From: Candidatus Heimdallarchaeota archaeon
GTDB taxonomy: Archaea > Asgardarchaeota > Heimdallarchaeia > Heimdallarchaeales > Kariarchaeaceae
NCBI GenBank assembly: GCA_026702845.1
Contig: JADCLS010000002.1
Span: 248,001-312,000, forward strand
Reading direction: 5' to 3'
DNA length: 64,000 bases
Within the stretch, counting starts at the first letter, position 1; each line of letters opens with the position of its first letter. Positions 56,875-64,000 of the stretch are shown one piece after another. The notes beneath the pieces were generated by a model that did not search any database, was not told where the DNA came from, and saw only the letters and a program-made list of their open reading frames with translations. A program made the position numbers and the translations under genes.

Positions 56875-57186
56875 ATGGATCCTATCATTTCTCAACAATA
56901 CGAATCGATTTATGCAGATGCTAAACTTACCTATGATCCAGCTAATCCTCATATTGAGCAAAATGAGGTTAAGTTAGTTATCAAATATACCTCACTCATT
57001 CTTCTTGGCTTAGTCATTTTCTTGTGGTTATTGTATGGTGTGGATCGTTTTCTAGCCTATATAACATTATTTCTATTCCTGTTTTACACTTCAAAGCGAT
57101 ATATTGACGAAAAAGCACTAAAGAAGAATAAATTGATCTATACTATTGATGATAAAAGAATATTCAGTAAAACAATAAAAAATTGA
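56875..57186 (+). CDS. small membrane protein, two transmembrane helices
   Basis: 103 residues from the ATG at 56875 (a GTG at 56854 would add seven residues; AGGTGA lies between and is too far for one start and too near for the other). Helices at about 32-52 and 55-72 are followed by a basic tail. It ends at the 3' boundary of the SRP RNA gene on the other strand, so the two overlap or nearly touch. Function unknown. Confidence 0.6.
   Translation: MDPIISQQYESIYADAKLTYDPANPHIEQNEVKLVIKYTSLILLGLVIFLWLLYGVDRFLAYITLFLFLFYTSKRYIDEKALKKNKLIYTIDDKRIFSKTIKN
57174..57184 (-). terminator. T-run terminator of the SRP RNA
   Basis: Six A in a row on the + strand (57177-57182) give TTTTTT directly after the 3' end of the minus-strand RNA. 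Confidence 0.5.
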
Positions 57187-57533
57187 GATCACGTCAATCG
57201 CTCTAGGCACGGGTACATTGTCGGGCCACCTCCTTCGATTCCTTCTATCGCAGCTCCGCACAGCTAGCTGTCAGCACGGACCAGTCCGAGTGGTCTGCTC
57301 TATTCCTAACCTGAACCTCTCCTCAGTAAGACGTCGCTTAGCTTCCCTACGAAAACCAGCTCAGTTCCAAACCCGTTTGATAGGGCCATGTTTCAACGCT
57401 TTGAAAGAGCTCCTCTCAAGAAGTGGATTACCTCCGCAAATACCTCATCGATCTGCTATAGAGCGTAGTGCAGCCGTAAAACGGAAGGAAGGCCCTAGCT
57501 TCCCATCTAGTGATACCCACGATTGACGTATCT
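57185..57533 (-). ncRNA. ffs: signal recognition particle (7S) RNA
   Basis: A GC-rich island of about 350 bases in AT-rich surroundings. On the minus strand it has the SRP helix 8 motif CAGGTTAGGAATAGAGCAG (57295-57313): the CAGG and AGCAG sides of the symmetric loop around a GGAA tetraloop. The ends pair: AGATACGTCAATCG at the 5' end with CGATTGACGTGATCT at the 3' end, a 14-bp helix with one bulged G, as helix 1 of archaeal SRP RNA. A T-run follows the 3' end. The length fits archaeal 7S RNA (about 300 nt). The 102-codon open frame across it on the + strand is accidental. Its partner SRP19 is encoded at 29069-29506. Confidence 0.85.
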
Positions 57534-57712
57534 GATACCGTAGTATCCTCAACATATTCTCTTTTTTATTGATAATTAAAGTAGTTTTGTTTAGATTCCA
57601 TCAATTAATTTCAAAAAAGAAATATTGTATTGTTATCCTTCAAATTCAATAGATTGTTGCTTATGGAGTAATTGTTGAAATATCATCACTATCTAAATTA
57701 TGCAATCAACGC

Positions 57713-58345
57713 TCAGTTTTTCCCTTTCCTTGAAGCAATGATGATCGGTAAAACTACTACTGCTGACAAAGGTAGTATACTAGTACTATTAGAACTGGAA
57801 ACAAATATCTCGTAAAATATGGGATAATTCTCAGGTATAGCTTCTAATTCATAGGAATATGCACCATTAGCTAGATGAAGATATGCCTCATATGCCTTTC
57901 CCTTATCAGTTGGAGCATATATAGTATAATCTCCATCCGGTAATGTGGTAAGATTAGCATCAAATCCGATAATAAGATGAATATTGATGAAATTAGTTAT
58001 ACCTGGATCATACACAGCTGGTGCCATGGTACAAGTCGTTGCATAGAAATTCTCATAGGTTCGTTGATAACTGGTATTGCTACCAGTAATATAAGGATAT
58101 GCACCACAAGACATTGCCCAAAAATTAATGGATGAAACTGGTTCATTATCAAAATTATATACTTCAACACTGAGATTGATTCGGAAATATGAATGCCCCA
58201 ATGCCTGAATATGCTCATAATCAGAGGTGACTTTCTGAATGTCAATTATTTCGGTAATACGTGTATCAAGAAGGGAATTTTCAGCTTGAATTGTAGTAGT
58301 TAGAATGAGCAAGAAGAGAATCAGTTGAAAGAAACTATACTTCAT
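57713..58345 (-). CDS. exported single-pass surface protein
   Basis: 210 residues: signal peptide (FFQLILFLLILTTTIQA), an extracellular beta-rich domain with several N-glycosylation-type sequons (NLS, NTS, NLT) and three Cys (C81, C105 and nearby), and a C-terminal hydrophobic segment (ILPLSAVVVLPIIIASRKGKN) ending in Arg/Lys. A strong Shine-Dalgarno (GAGAGGAGG) precedes the ATG. This is a type I membrane or anchored layout. Function unknown. Confidence 0.75.
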   Translation of the reverse strand: MKYSFFQLILFLLILTTTIQAENSLLDTRITEIIDIQKVTSDYEHIQALGHSYFRINLSVEVYNFDNEPVSSINFWAMSCGAYPYITGSNTSYQRTYENFYATTCTMAPAVYDPGITNFINIHLIIGFDANLTTLPDGDYTIYAPTDKGKAYEAYLHLANGAYSYELEAIPENYPIFYEIFVSSSNSTSILPLSAVVVLPIIIASRKGKN

Positions 58346-58462
58346 TGTTTTTCCTCCTCTCTTGAAATATTTAAACCTAATCTAATACTCGGATCAATCA
58401 TGTAATATTGAATATTTATAAACTATCACTATACATCAGCAAATACTTATGCGATTATTGAA

Positions 58463-59380
58463 TTAGATATTTTCAAGAATTGCGGATGGAGAGGGTGTTG
58501 GTTCATCAGGTATATTTCTACTCATCTTCCATCGCATTATCTTTGGATCCATTCTGATTGCTCTGTACTGGTATTTATGATCTTGATACTCGTATTTATT
58601 CATAAAGAAATCTATTGTATCAAATTGATGGCCAATACCATACTCAACAAAGAATCTGAAGATAGCCTGTATGATTTTATCTCTGTTCTCATGATCCTCC
58701 TGAACATCTATACATCGCATCCAAAGGGTATTCAAACTTTTATGAGGGCGAAGCATTCTTAGGATTCCGAGCAATGTATCATTATCATAATAGAGGAAAA
58801 TATATTCCTTATGTAGTTGAGTTGCAATGAAATGCTTGATTTCAGGTATGTTTCTACCTTTTTTCTCATAGAAAGAAATGAGATTTTCATCATCCTCGTC
58901 TGGAAAATAAGGTTTCAATTTAACACTAGGAAATGAGAATATGAAATGATCATCGGCGATCAAGTTGGGTTGGATTATCACAGAGTAGATCATGGGTATG
59001 CTTCCAGAGAATCCATACTGCTCAGGAAGCCCATGCAGGGACTCCCATTCAAGGCCTGTGGTAGTAGTTATGGAAGTGACCTCTTGGGATTCTAGATAAT
59101 GCAGTGCTTCATCCATCAACCTGCTATGATAGGATTCATACCCCTTCTTTACTACAGGAAGCCATAATTCACCTTCATTATTAATAACACGAGTAGAGAT
59201 ATATCCAACAACAATGTTATCATCAAGTAAGAAAAGATGTGAATCAGGATCAAATGATGGATTAGTATACAATTTACTCAGAATATCTGCAGGAACCCTT
59301 CTGAAATGTGCCCAGGGTTTTTCTGAGGAGATTCTTGCCTGATCTTCCTCAAATCCTGGCTGATAAGGAACTACTTTCAT
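58463..59380 (-). CDS. tandem GNAT-like protein
   Basis: 305 residues. The first half (ISSEKPWAHFRRVPAD; SHLFLLDDNIVVGYISTRVI) has a GNAT beta-strand pattern, and the second half (EYIFLYYDNDTLLGILRMLR; WMRCIDVQEDHENRDKIIQA) repeats it. The acetyl-CoA loop is poorly conserved, so activity is uncertain. The TATA box TATATATATA at 59401-59410 stands about 25 bases before the ATG, and no Shine-Dalgarno is visible, which suggests a leaderless mRNA. Confidence 0.7.
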   Translation of the reverse strand: MKVVPYQPGFEEDQARISSEKPWAHFRRVPADILSKLYTNPSFDPDSHLFLLDDNIVVGYISTRVINNEGELWLPVVKKGYESYHSRLMDEALHYLESQEVTSITTTTGLEWESLHGLPEQYGFSGSIPMIYSVIIQPNLIADDHFIFSFPSVKLKPYFPDEDDENLISFYEKKGRNIPEIKHFIATQLHKEYIFLYYDNDTLLGILRMLRPHKSLNTLWMRCIDVQEDHENRDKIIQAIFRFFVEYGIGHQFDTIDFFMNKYEYQDHKYQYRAIRMDPKIMRWKMSRNIPDEPTPSPSAILENI

Positions 59381-59400
59381 GTGAGATCAAGTGGTTTGAG

Positions 59401-59410
59401 TATATATATA
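59401..59410 (-). promoter_or_regulatory. TATA box of the leaderless GNAT-like gene
   Basis: TATATATATA 21-30 bases upstream of the ATG at 59380, the spacing expected when transcription starts at or next to the first codon. Confidence 0.5.
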
Positions 59411-59480
59411 GATTGACCTTGGGATGAATTGATTTTGATTCATCTATAAATCATCAATAAAAAAGCATTAATGTAGAAAC

Positions 59481-59750
59481 TCAAACCATATTCAGTTGTA
59501 TATCACCGGGTCTATCCTCATCCAGCACTTTGAAGAAAGCAAGGAAGAAGGCAAAAACGATAATTACCACAGAAATAGTACTATAGAGGAAGGAAACAAT
59601 TTCCTCTGGGACAAAGGCTGATAGAATCCAAATTATCAGATAGAGGATAACAAATTGGATCAAATAGATCATGGTGAAGTACGCAAAGGCACGGAATGCT
59701 GGGGTGAAGGCACGCTTCCAACTGGAATAATCTAGAATGCCACCTGACAT
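59481..59750 (-). CDS. small membrane protein
   Basis: 89 residues with two long hydrophobic helices (FAYFTMIYLIQFVILYLIIW at about 22-42 and SVVIIVFAFFLAFFKV at about 60-75), preceded by an amphipathic N-terminus and followed by an acidic tail DEDRPGD. No family recognised. Confidence 0.6.
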   Translation of the reverse strand: MSGGILDYSSWKRAFTPAFRAFAYFTMIYLIQFVILYLIIWILSAFVPEEIVSFLYSTISVVIIVFAFFLAFFKVLDEDRPGDIQLNMV

Positions 59751-59821
59751 AGTTTGAAATTTTTGTTGTTTGATATAACTGTTTAGAATAATGACAGTAA
59801 TTTATTAATTGGAAATTTGTG

Positions 59822-60952
59822 CTAATCCTTGATGAGAAACTGATCAAGCATATCTCTTGCCTTCTCCTTTCGTTCTTGATGTGCTTTAATGTAGGCATTT
59901 ACCTTATCTATGAGATAGGCCTTCAATTCGCCAGATAATAATGCTCCTGAACGATAATCAATCTCCAATTTCTTGAGTTTATCATCATCAGGTTCAAAGA
60001 ACTGACGCAACCACTGGAAGCTGATATCTATATCTGGATTACCTCCAAGTTTGCGATGCTCCTCAATGGTGGGTTGACCACCTGAGAAAGCATACTTATT
60101 GATCTTTTTCTTCACTTGTTTGGGTGTATCATCCATATAGATGGCAGTTTCAGCCTTGGAGGAGCTCATCTTGCCATCCTCTCCGGATAATCCGGGGAAG
60201 AAGGAATTCTGGATACTTGCAGGTTTGAAATAACCCAGCTTGGGAAGCACATCTCGGCTCACCCGGAAATGTGGATCCTGGTCTATGGCATGAGGGATTA
60301 GGCAAGGCACGTTCTTACCTTGCCAGATACTCTCCAGTACCGATGGTACTGCTTGAATAGATGTATAGAAGATCTCTCCGAGATTATTGGAATTAGTAAA
60401 TCCAAAGGATGATTTCACGGTCGAGAAAGTTATTCTCTTGGCGATTGGCAAGGCTGCATTATACAGTGTCTTGGCATTATCTGTATCGATCATGATCTTG
60501 GTCTTCTTGGGGTCAAATCCCATGGCAATGATATCAAGAATATTTTCAATGGCCAGATCATAGGTCTCGGAAGGCATATCAAATTTATCACTGAACAGAT
60601 ACTTCTCATCGTCAGTGATTTGGAACAGCAACGTGGTATCAAACGCCTCTTGTAACCATTTGACGAACTCCCAAGTAACGATATGACCTAGATGTATGGG
60701 GCCTGAGGGACCTCTACCGGTGTATAGATAGAATTTATTTCCCTTCTCAAGCTCGTCCAGCAGCCAGTTCATATCACGATGGGTGTAGAATATTCCTCGT
60801 CTCAGCATATGATGCAAGCTACCAGTATGCTTCTCTATTCTATCCAGTAGTTCCTGGGTGATAGGTTCAGTTCCAAATTTCTTGATGAGTTTCTTGTAAT
60901 CCACTGGCCCTGATACATCCCAAGGTGTAACTACAAAATCTTCTTCGGTCAT
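59822..60952 (-). CDS. trpS: tryptophanyl-tRNA synthetase
   Basis: 376 residues. Class I signatures are GPSGPIHLGH (HIGH motif) and GEDGKMSSSKAE (KMSKS). The sequence is of the archaeal/eukaryotic type (TPWDVSGPVDYKKLI near the start). The ATG at 60952 is preceded by GAGGAG, which lies in the codons of a longer TTG-started frame. It charges tRNA-Trp. No other gene is in the same operon. Confidence 0.95.
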   Translation of the reverse strand: MTEEDFVVTPWDVSGPVDYKKLIKKFGTEPITQELLDRIEKHTGSLHHMLRRGIFYTHRDMNWLLDELEKGNKFYLYTGRGPSGPIHLGHIVTWEFVKWLQEAFDTTLLFQITDDEKYLFSDKFDMPSETYDLAIENILDIIAMGFDPKKTKIMIDTDNAKTLYNAALPIAKRITFSTVKSSFGFTNSNNLGEIFYTSIQAVPSVLESIWQGKNVPCLIPHAIDQDPHFRVSRDVLPKLGYFKPASIQNSFFPGLSGEDGKMSSSKAETAIYMDDTPKQVKKKINKYAFSGGQPTIEEHRKLGGNPDIDISFQWLRQFFEPDDDKLKKLEIDYRSGALLSGELKAYLIDKVNAYIKAHQERKEKARDMLDQFLIKD

Positions 60953-61275
60953 TGCTGTGCTCCTCTCCTCTTGCAATGATTTATACTTTTAGAAAACAAA
61001 CAAAAAGCATTCAGTTGTCTTGTGTTATGATTTATTATAGCCATCTCAATGATGGCACGGTCCAGTCCAACAGCACGGTCACCATTTTTCCATAAATCTT
61101 GTTACTTATAAGTTTACTTTATCTCCACATAATAGTACGTGAGATATGAATATAGACTCTCTACAAGCCTGTTGCATATCTAGCAGCTCTATCGTCTTTT
61201 GATATTGATAGGTAGATAGGGAATTATCCAAGGTAACTTGCAAAGGGATAAGAATAGAATGATCAAAGAAAAACT
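60953..61275. other. intergenic region with a GC-rich hairpin and a short repeat
   Basis: 323 bases without a supported gene. At 61040-61056 GCCATC-TCAAT-GATGGC is a perfect six-base-pair hairpin, followed by the direct repeat GCACGGTC (about 61055-61062 and 61073-61080) and a short T run. Upstream is TTTATTAT. It could be a small RNA. A tiny frame (ATG at 61146, 18 codons) is not convincing. Confidence 0.4.
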
Positions 61276-62019
61276 ATGTCCAACCGTGGAGAATTTGAGG
61301 GAATACGGTACAGCTATGTGAGATCTGGATCTGGGGAGACACTGATCCTAATTCCAGGCACTCTGGGTGATGAGAAGTTGTTTGAGTATGTAGAAGTACC
61401 AGATATTGATCTCATTGTATTCAATCATCTTGATTTGAGAGGAATAGAAGATATTATCGATGCCTATCACATTCTCTTCACGAAAATGCTTGGGTTGGAT
61501 ACATTTCATCTAGGTGGAACTAGTGTTGGAGGATGGATTGCTCAGCATTATGCATCTATGCATCCTAAAAGGATAAAAACACTAATCATTGGTAATACAT
61601 TTTCAAACAATCGGATATTGAGAGATCGATCCCTGAGAGTATATAACATCTCAAAATTCCTTCCTTGGATCCTACTTAGATATTTTTTTCAAAAATCACT
61701 TAATAAAAGTCTCCTTAGCTATAATAGAGCAATAATTCAATATTTCATCCAATCTTTGGACTCACTAGGTAAGAGGAATCTCAGGAATCGATTAGCTTGG
61801 TCTTTAGAGGAGATTACTTTGAGCATCCCTTCAGTACCTACTTCGATCATCTATACTCATGATGATTCAGTAATTTCTGCAGATATCACAGAAATTTTGA
61901 TACAGGATTATCCTAATGCCGCTGTCTACTCATTAGAAATAGGAGATCACTATCCCTATCGAACTAGACCAGACGAGTATAGCAGGATCATTAGAATGAT
62001 AATATCTATAGAGGACTAG
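61276..62019 (+). CDS. alpha/beta hydrolase, maspardin-like
   Basis: 247 residues. ETLILIPGTLGDEKLFEYV and the nucleophile motif GGTSVGGWIA with S83, then YTHDDSVIS with the Asp and GDHYPYR with the His, give a complete triad. Its elbow GTSVGG and overall size resemble maspardin/SPG21-type hydrolases, though that resemblance is only by eye. Substrate unknown. Confidence 0.82.
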   Translation: MSNRGEFEGIRYSYVRSGSGETLILIPGTLGDEKLFEYVEVPDIDLIVFNHLDLRGIEDIIDAYHILFTKMLGLDTFHLGGTSVGGWIAQHYASMHPKRIKTLIIGNTFSNNRILRDRSLRVYNISKFLPWILLRYFFQKSLNKSLLSYNRAIIQYFIQSLDSLGKRNLRNRLAWSLEEITLSIPSVPTSIIYTHDDSVISADITEILIQDYPNAAVYSLEIGDHYPYRTRPDEYSRIIRMIISIED

Positions 62020-62114
62020 CTATTACAGTTTTACGTAAAGGATACATTGTGTTTTCGATTGCATTCCTGTTTGATTTGGATTATTATATATAATAAATCA
62101 TATCAATTCAGGGT

Positions 62115-62558
62115 ATGCCAAATATGCTAGTGGTACCCCTATCTGAGATTGATAATTATATAATCGGTAAAACCGAGCTCAAGTGGGGCGTACGGGAGAG
62201 GAATAAAGAATTGAGAGCAGTGAGACCTGGTGATGAGTTGCTATTCATCATCGGTGTGCATACCCATACAGAACCTGTACCAAAGGGCTTCCCCAGACTC
62301 AAAAGCTATGAGGGGCTGGATGTTCAGATTGAAGAAATGTGGAAAGTAAAAGTGAAAAGCAAGGTAAAGAGAGATAAGGAGGAAATATTTGGAGAGGATT
62401 TTCCATATAGTTTTGAATTTGAGATCCTGGATAGTATGCATGATTTTTCATTAGATACATTACACAAGGATCTACAGGAAGGTATCCGAAAACTCTTCAC
62501 AGGTAGGAAAAAATTCCACCATATAACCAGCAAATTATTCGACCAGCCCCGGTTATAA
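62115..62558 (+). CDS. EVE/PUA-like domain protein
   Basis: 147 residues. WGVRERNKELRAVRPGDELLF is the core of EVE/PUA-like folds, where an aromatic pocket binds a modified base in RNA or DNA. A TATA-like TTATATATAATAA lies about 20-30 bases before the ATG, with no strong Shine-Dalgarno. EVE proteins sometimes belong to defence or RNA-modification systems, but no such neighbours are here. Confidence 0.8.
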   Translation: MPNMLVVPLSEIDNYIIGKTELKWGVRERNKELRAVRPGDELLFIIGVHTHTEPVPKGFPRLKSYEGLDVQIEEMWKVKVKSKVKRDKEEIFGEDFPYSFEFEILDSMHDFSLDTLHKDLQEGIRKLFTGRKKFHHITSKLFDQPRL

Positions 62559-62620
62559 ATTGATAAACCAACATTTTCCTTCATGACAATCATTATTAAG
62601 TGACCCACTGAACATTAGAT

Positions 62621-63640
62621 ATGAAGTACAGAAAACTTGGAAAGTATGGAATGAGAGTATCTTCAGTTTCTCTAGGTGCTTGGCTCACCTATGGTGGAAC
62701 TGTTGAGAATCAGACTGCAATTTCTTGTATTCACGAGGCCTTGAATAGTGGTGTGAATTTTATTGATGTGGCAGATGTGTATGCCAGAGGTAAAGCAGAG
62801 ACTGTTGTGGGAGAAGCTCTTGGTGGAGAGATCTACAGAAGACGTGATCTGGTGGTTTCCAGTAAGGTGTTCTGGCCCATGAGTGATGATAAAGTACCAA
62901 GCAGTGTCAATGACGTTGGTCTTTCAAGAAAACATATCATGGATTCCATTGATGATAGTCTTGATCGTTTTGGAATGGATTATCTAGATATCTACTTCCT
63001 CCACCGTTATGACTCGACCACTCCCTTGGAGGAAACAATTGCTGCGATGGATGATCTTGTACGTGATGGACGTATTCGATACTGGGGGACCAGTGTATGG
63101 TCTGCTGCACAGCTTGAAAGAGCAATTGGAGTGGCTAAGGAAATGGGTGCGAAACTGCCTGCAGTAGAGCAACCAAGATATAATATGCTTGATAGACATA
63201 TTGAACTGGAGATCATGCATTCAACCAAATTTCACGGCATGGGAATTGTTCCCTGGAGCCCATTGGGAGGAGGTTTTCTCACTGGAAAATATCTTGGAGG
63301 TATTCCCGAAGGATCACGTGCCACAAACTCTCAATTCCTAAAGAATGATTTAGAGGACAAGGAGAAATTGGAGAAGGTGGGTAAGTTGGTCGAGCTTGCC
63401 AAATCTAATGAAATGACGATGAGCCAAATGGCACTTGCATGGATCTTGAGAAGAGATGAGATCACCTCGGTCATTACTGGTGCAACCAAAATATCACATG
63501 TCCAAGATAACGTAAAAGCATCAGAGATCACTTTATCCAAGGATGTATTGGATCAGATTCATGAAATCTTGGATAATGACCCCAAACCTCACCCTCTTTA
63601 CTATCCAGCAATGGCTAACAGGATGCCCTTTGAAATTTAA
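62621..63640 (+). CDS. aldo/keto reductase
   Basis: 339 residues. The catalytic tetrad is visible: D and Y in DVADVYARGKAE, K in VVSSKVFW, and H in LDIYFLHRYD. The NADP-binding end is VITGATKISHVQDNVKAS. The layout resembles the voltage-gated-K-channel-beta group of aldo/keto reductases. ATG start; substrate unknown. Confidence 0.94.
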   Translation: MKYRKLGKYGMRVSSVSLGAWLTYGGTVENQTAISCIHEALNSGVNFIDVADVYARGKAETVVGEALGGEIYRRRDLVVSSKVFWPMSDDKVPSSVNDVGLSRKHIMDSIDDSLDRFGMDYLDIYFLHRYDSTTPLEETIAAMDDLVRDGRIRYWGTSVWSAAQLERAIGVAKEMGAKLPAVEQPRYNMLDRHIELEIMHSTKFHGMGIVPWSPLGGGFLTGKYLGGIPEGSRATNSQFLKNDLEDKEKLEKVGKLVELAKSNEMTMSQMALAWILRRDEITSVITGATKISHVQDNVKASEITLSKDVLDQIHEILDNDPKPHPLYYPAMANRMPFEI

Positions 63641-63693
63641 GTAGAAGCGTATTATTATATGTTTTAATAATATTATTATTTCTTAATTAGTTA

Positions 63694-64000
63694 TTATCCT
63701 CGTAGTTTAGCTCCACAGCTATTGCAATGAAAATCATCGCTAGTTATAGGTTTCTTACAAACAGGACAGTGTGTTAGATCATCCTTTGTGGGTTTGGCAA
63801 GAATACTAGCATTTCCATTATCAATCTGCAGACTGAATTCCCATAGCTTACCATAGGTTTCTATCAGACCTAGCATCTCTGGAGGAAGGACCAAGGAACC
63901 ATCTTCATTGATGATAACATTTCGAGTCTGTTCCAGATTATAGACATCAAAATCTGATTGATGTTGACCAGTGAATTTTCCATCCCTAAGCTCAAGATTT
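63694..64000 (-). CDS. zinc-ribbon protein, 5' end beyond the window
   Basis: Only the C-terminal part is present. The frame remains open upstream to the window edge (NLELRDGKFTGQHQSDFDVY...), so the TTG at 63894 need not be the start. The last 25 residues form a zinc ribbon, CPVCKKPI and CNSCGAKLRG. The part before it (GSLVLPPEMLGLIETYGKLW) suggests a small domain linked to the ribbon. Function unknown. Confidence 0.6.
   Translation of the reverse strand, partial: NLELRDGKFTGQHQSDFDVYNLEQTRNVIINEDGSLVLPPEMLGLIETYGKLWEFSLQIDNGNASILAKPTKDDLTHCPVCKKPITSDDFHCNSCGAKLRG

Noticed and set aside
57218..57526. 102-codon open frame on the + strand
   Set aside because: It lies inside a GC-rich RNA gene; the minus strand carries the SRP helix 8 motif and paired ends, and the protein has no recognisable fold.
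61146..61202. 18-codon frame MNIDSLQACC... upstream of the alpha/beta hydrolase
   Set aside because: Too short, no clear regulatory structure downstream; not supported as a leader peptide.
1..64000. tRNA, rRNA, insertion sequence, prophage or CRISPR
   Set aside because: I searched intergenic stretches for TPsiC-arm-like GGTTCGAATCC, transposase or integrase motifs and regular repeats and found none.

Overview
The window reads as a piece of an AT-rich archaeal chromosome, most likely from an Asgard archaeon (Heimdallarchaeia-like is my best guess, not proven). Archaeal markers are eS8, eS26, SRP19, a Gar1-like protein, an SRP (7S) RNA, type II GAPDH, an archaeal/eukaryotic-type TrpRS, CofE (coenzyme F420) and TATA-type promoters, several with little or no 5' leader. 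Asgard-leaning markers are a Ras/Rab-like small GTPase, eS26, a giant repeat-built surface protein, and bacterial-type enzymes such as PlsY, LipA and bifunctional FTCD. Starts are a mixture of ATG, GTG and TTG, and Shine-Dalgarno sequences mostly occur inside operons.

Layout. 0-7.4 kb: an edge gene, a broken small gene, an LRR protein, a cheY-cheA-cheC operon, and two bacteriohemerythrin paralogues around a membrane protein and a YdeI-like gene. 7.5-19.6 kb: an S41 peptidase, a 3165-residue surface protein (two BspA/DUF285 blocks, 18 Ig-like repeats, Thr/Ser stalk, C-terminal anchor) and a GNAT protein. 19.6-31.4 kb: sucD-sucC, a secreted lipase, a decayed HSL-type esterase, overlapping thrB-thrC, a NuoI-like ferredoxin, the eS8-SRP19-gar1 cluster and lipA. 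31.4-36.9 kb: a HhH-GPD-like protein without an obvious catalytic Asp, a MoaD/ThiS-like ubiquitin fold whose Gly-Gly end has been run through by an apparent +1 T, a thiolase, a GDPD whose HRG motif is at the wrong end, and a solenoid/beta-sandwich/coiled-coil protein.

36.9-47.8 kb: pyruvate kinase followed by the most interesting system here, a tightly packed three-gene operon encoding two different, highly divergent tubulin/FtsZ-like proteins with a polytopic membrane protein between them (38534-42388). Then plsY, ridA, an HTH/zinc-ribbon regulator, cofE, FTCD and panB. 48-57.6 kb: the Ras-like GTPase, a MinD/ParA-like ATPase next to a membrane protein, a membrane protein with AbrB-like hairpins, eS26, type II GAPDH, a methyltransferase gene with a stop at codon 4, a palindrome-rich (TATCGCGA) intergenic region, LysE and small membrane proteins, and the SRP RNA on the minus strand at about 57185-57533. 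57.7-64 kb: a signal-peptide protein, a GNAT-like protein, TrpRS, an alpha/beta hydrolase, an EVE-domain protein, an aldo/keto reductase and an edge zinc-ribbon gene.

How it fits together. The metabolic genes describe glycolysis (GAPDH, pyruvate kinase), the succinyl-CoA step of the TCA cycle, lipoylation, threonine, pantothenate and F420 synthesis, and folate-linked histidine breakdown. The information genes supply ribosome, SRP and H/ACA RNP parts. The rest is accessory: sensing (Che proteins, hemerythrins), cell surface, and likely cytoskeleton or membrane remodelling. I saw no tRNA gene, rRNA, CRISPR array, insertion sequence or prophage.
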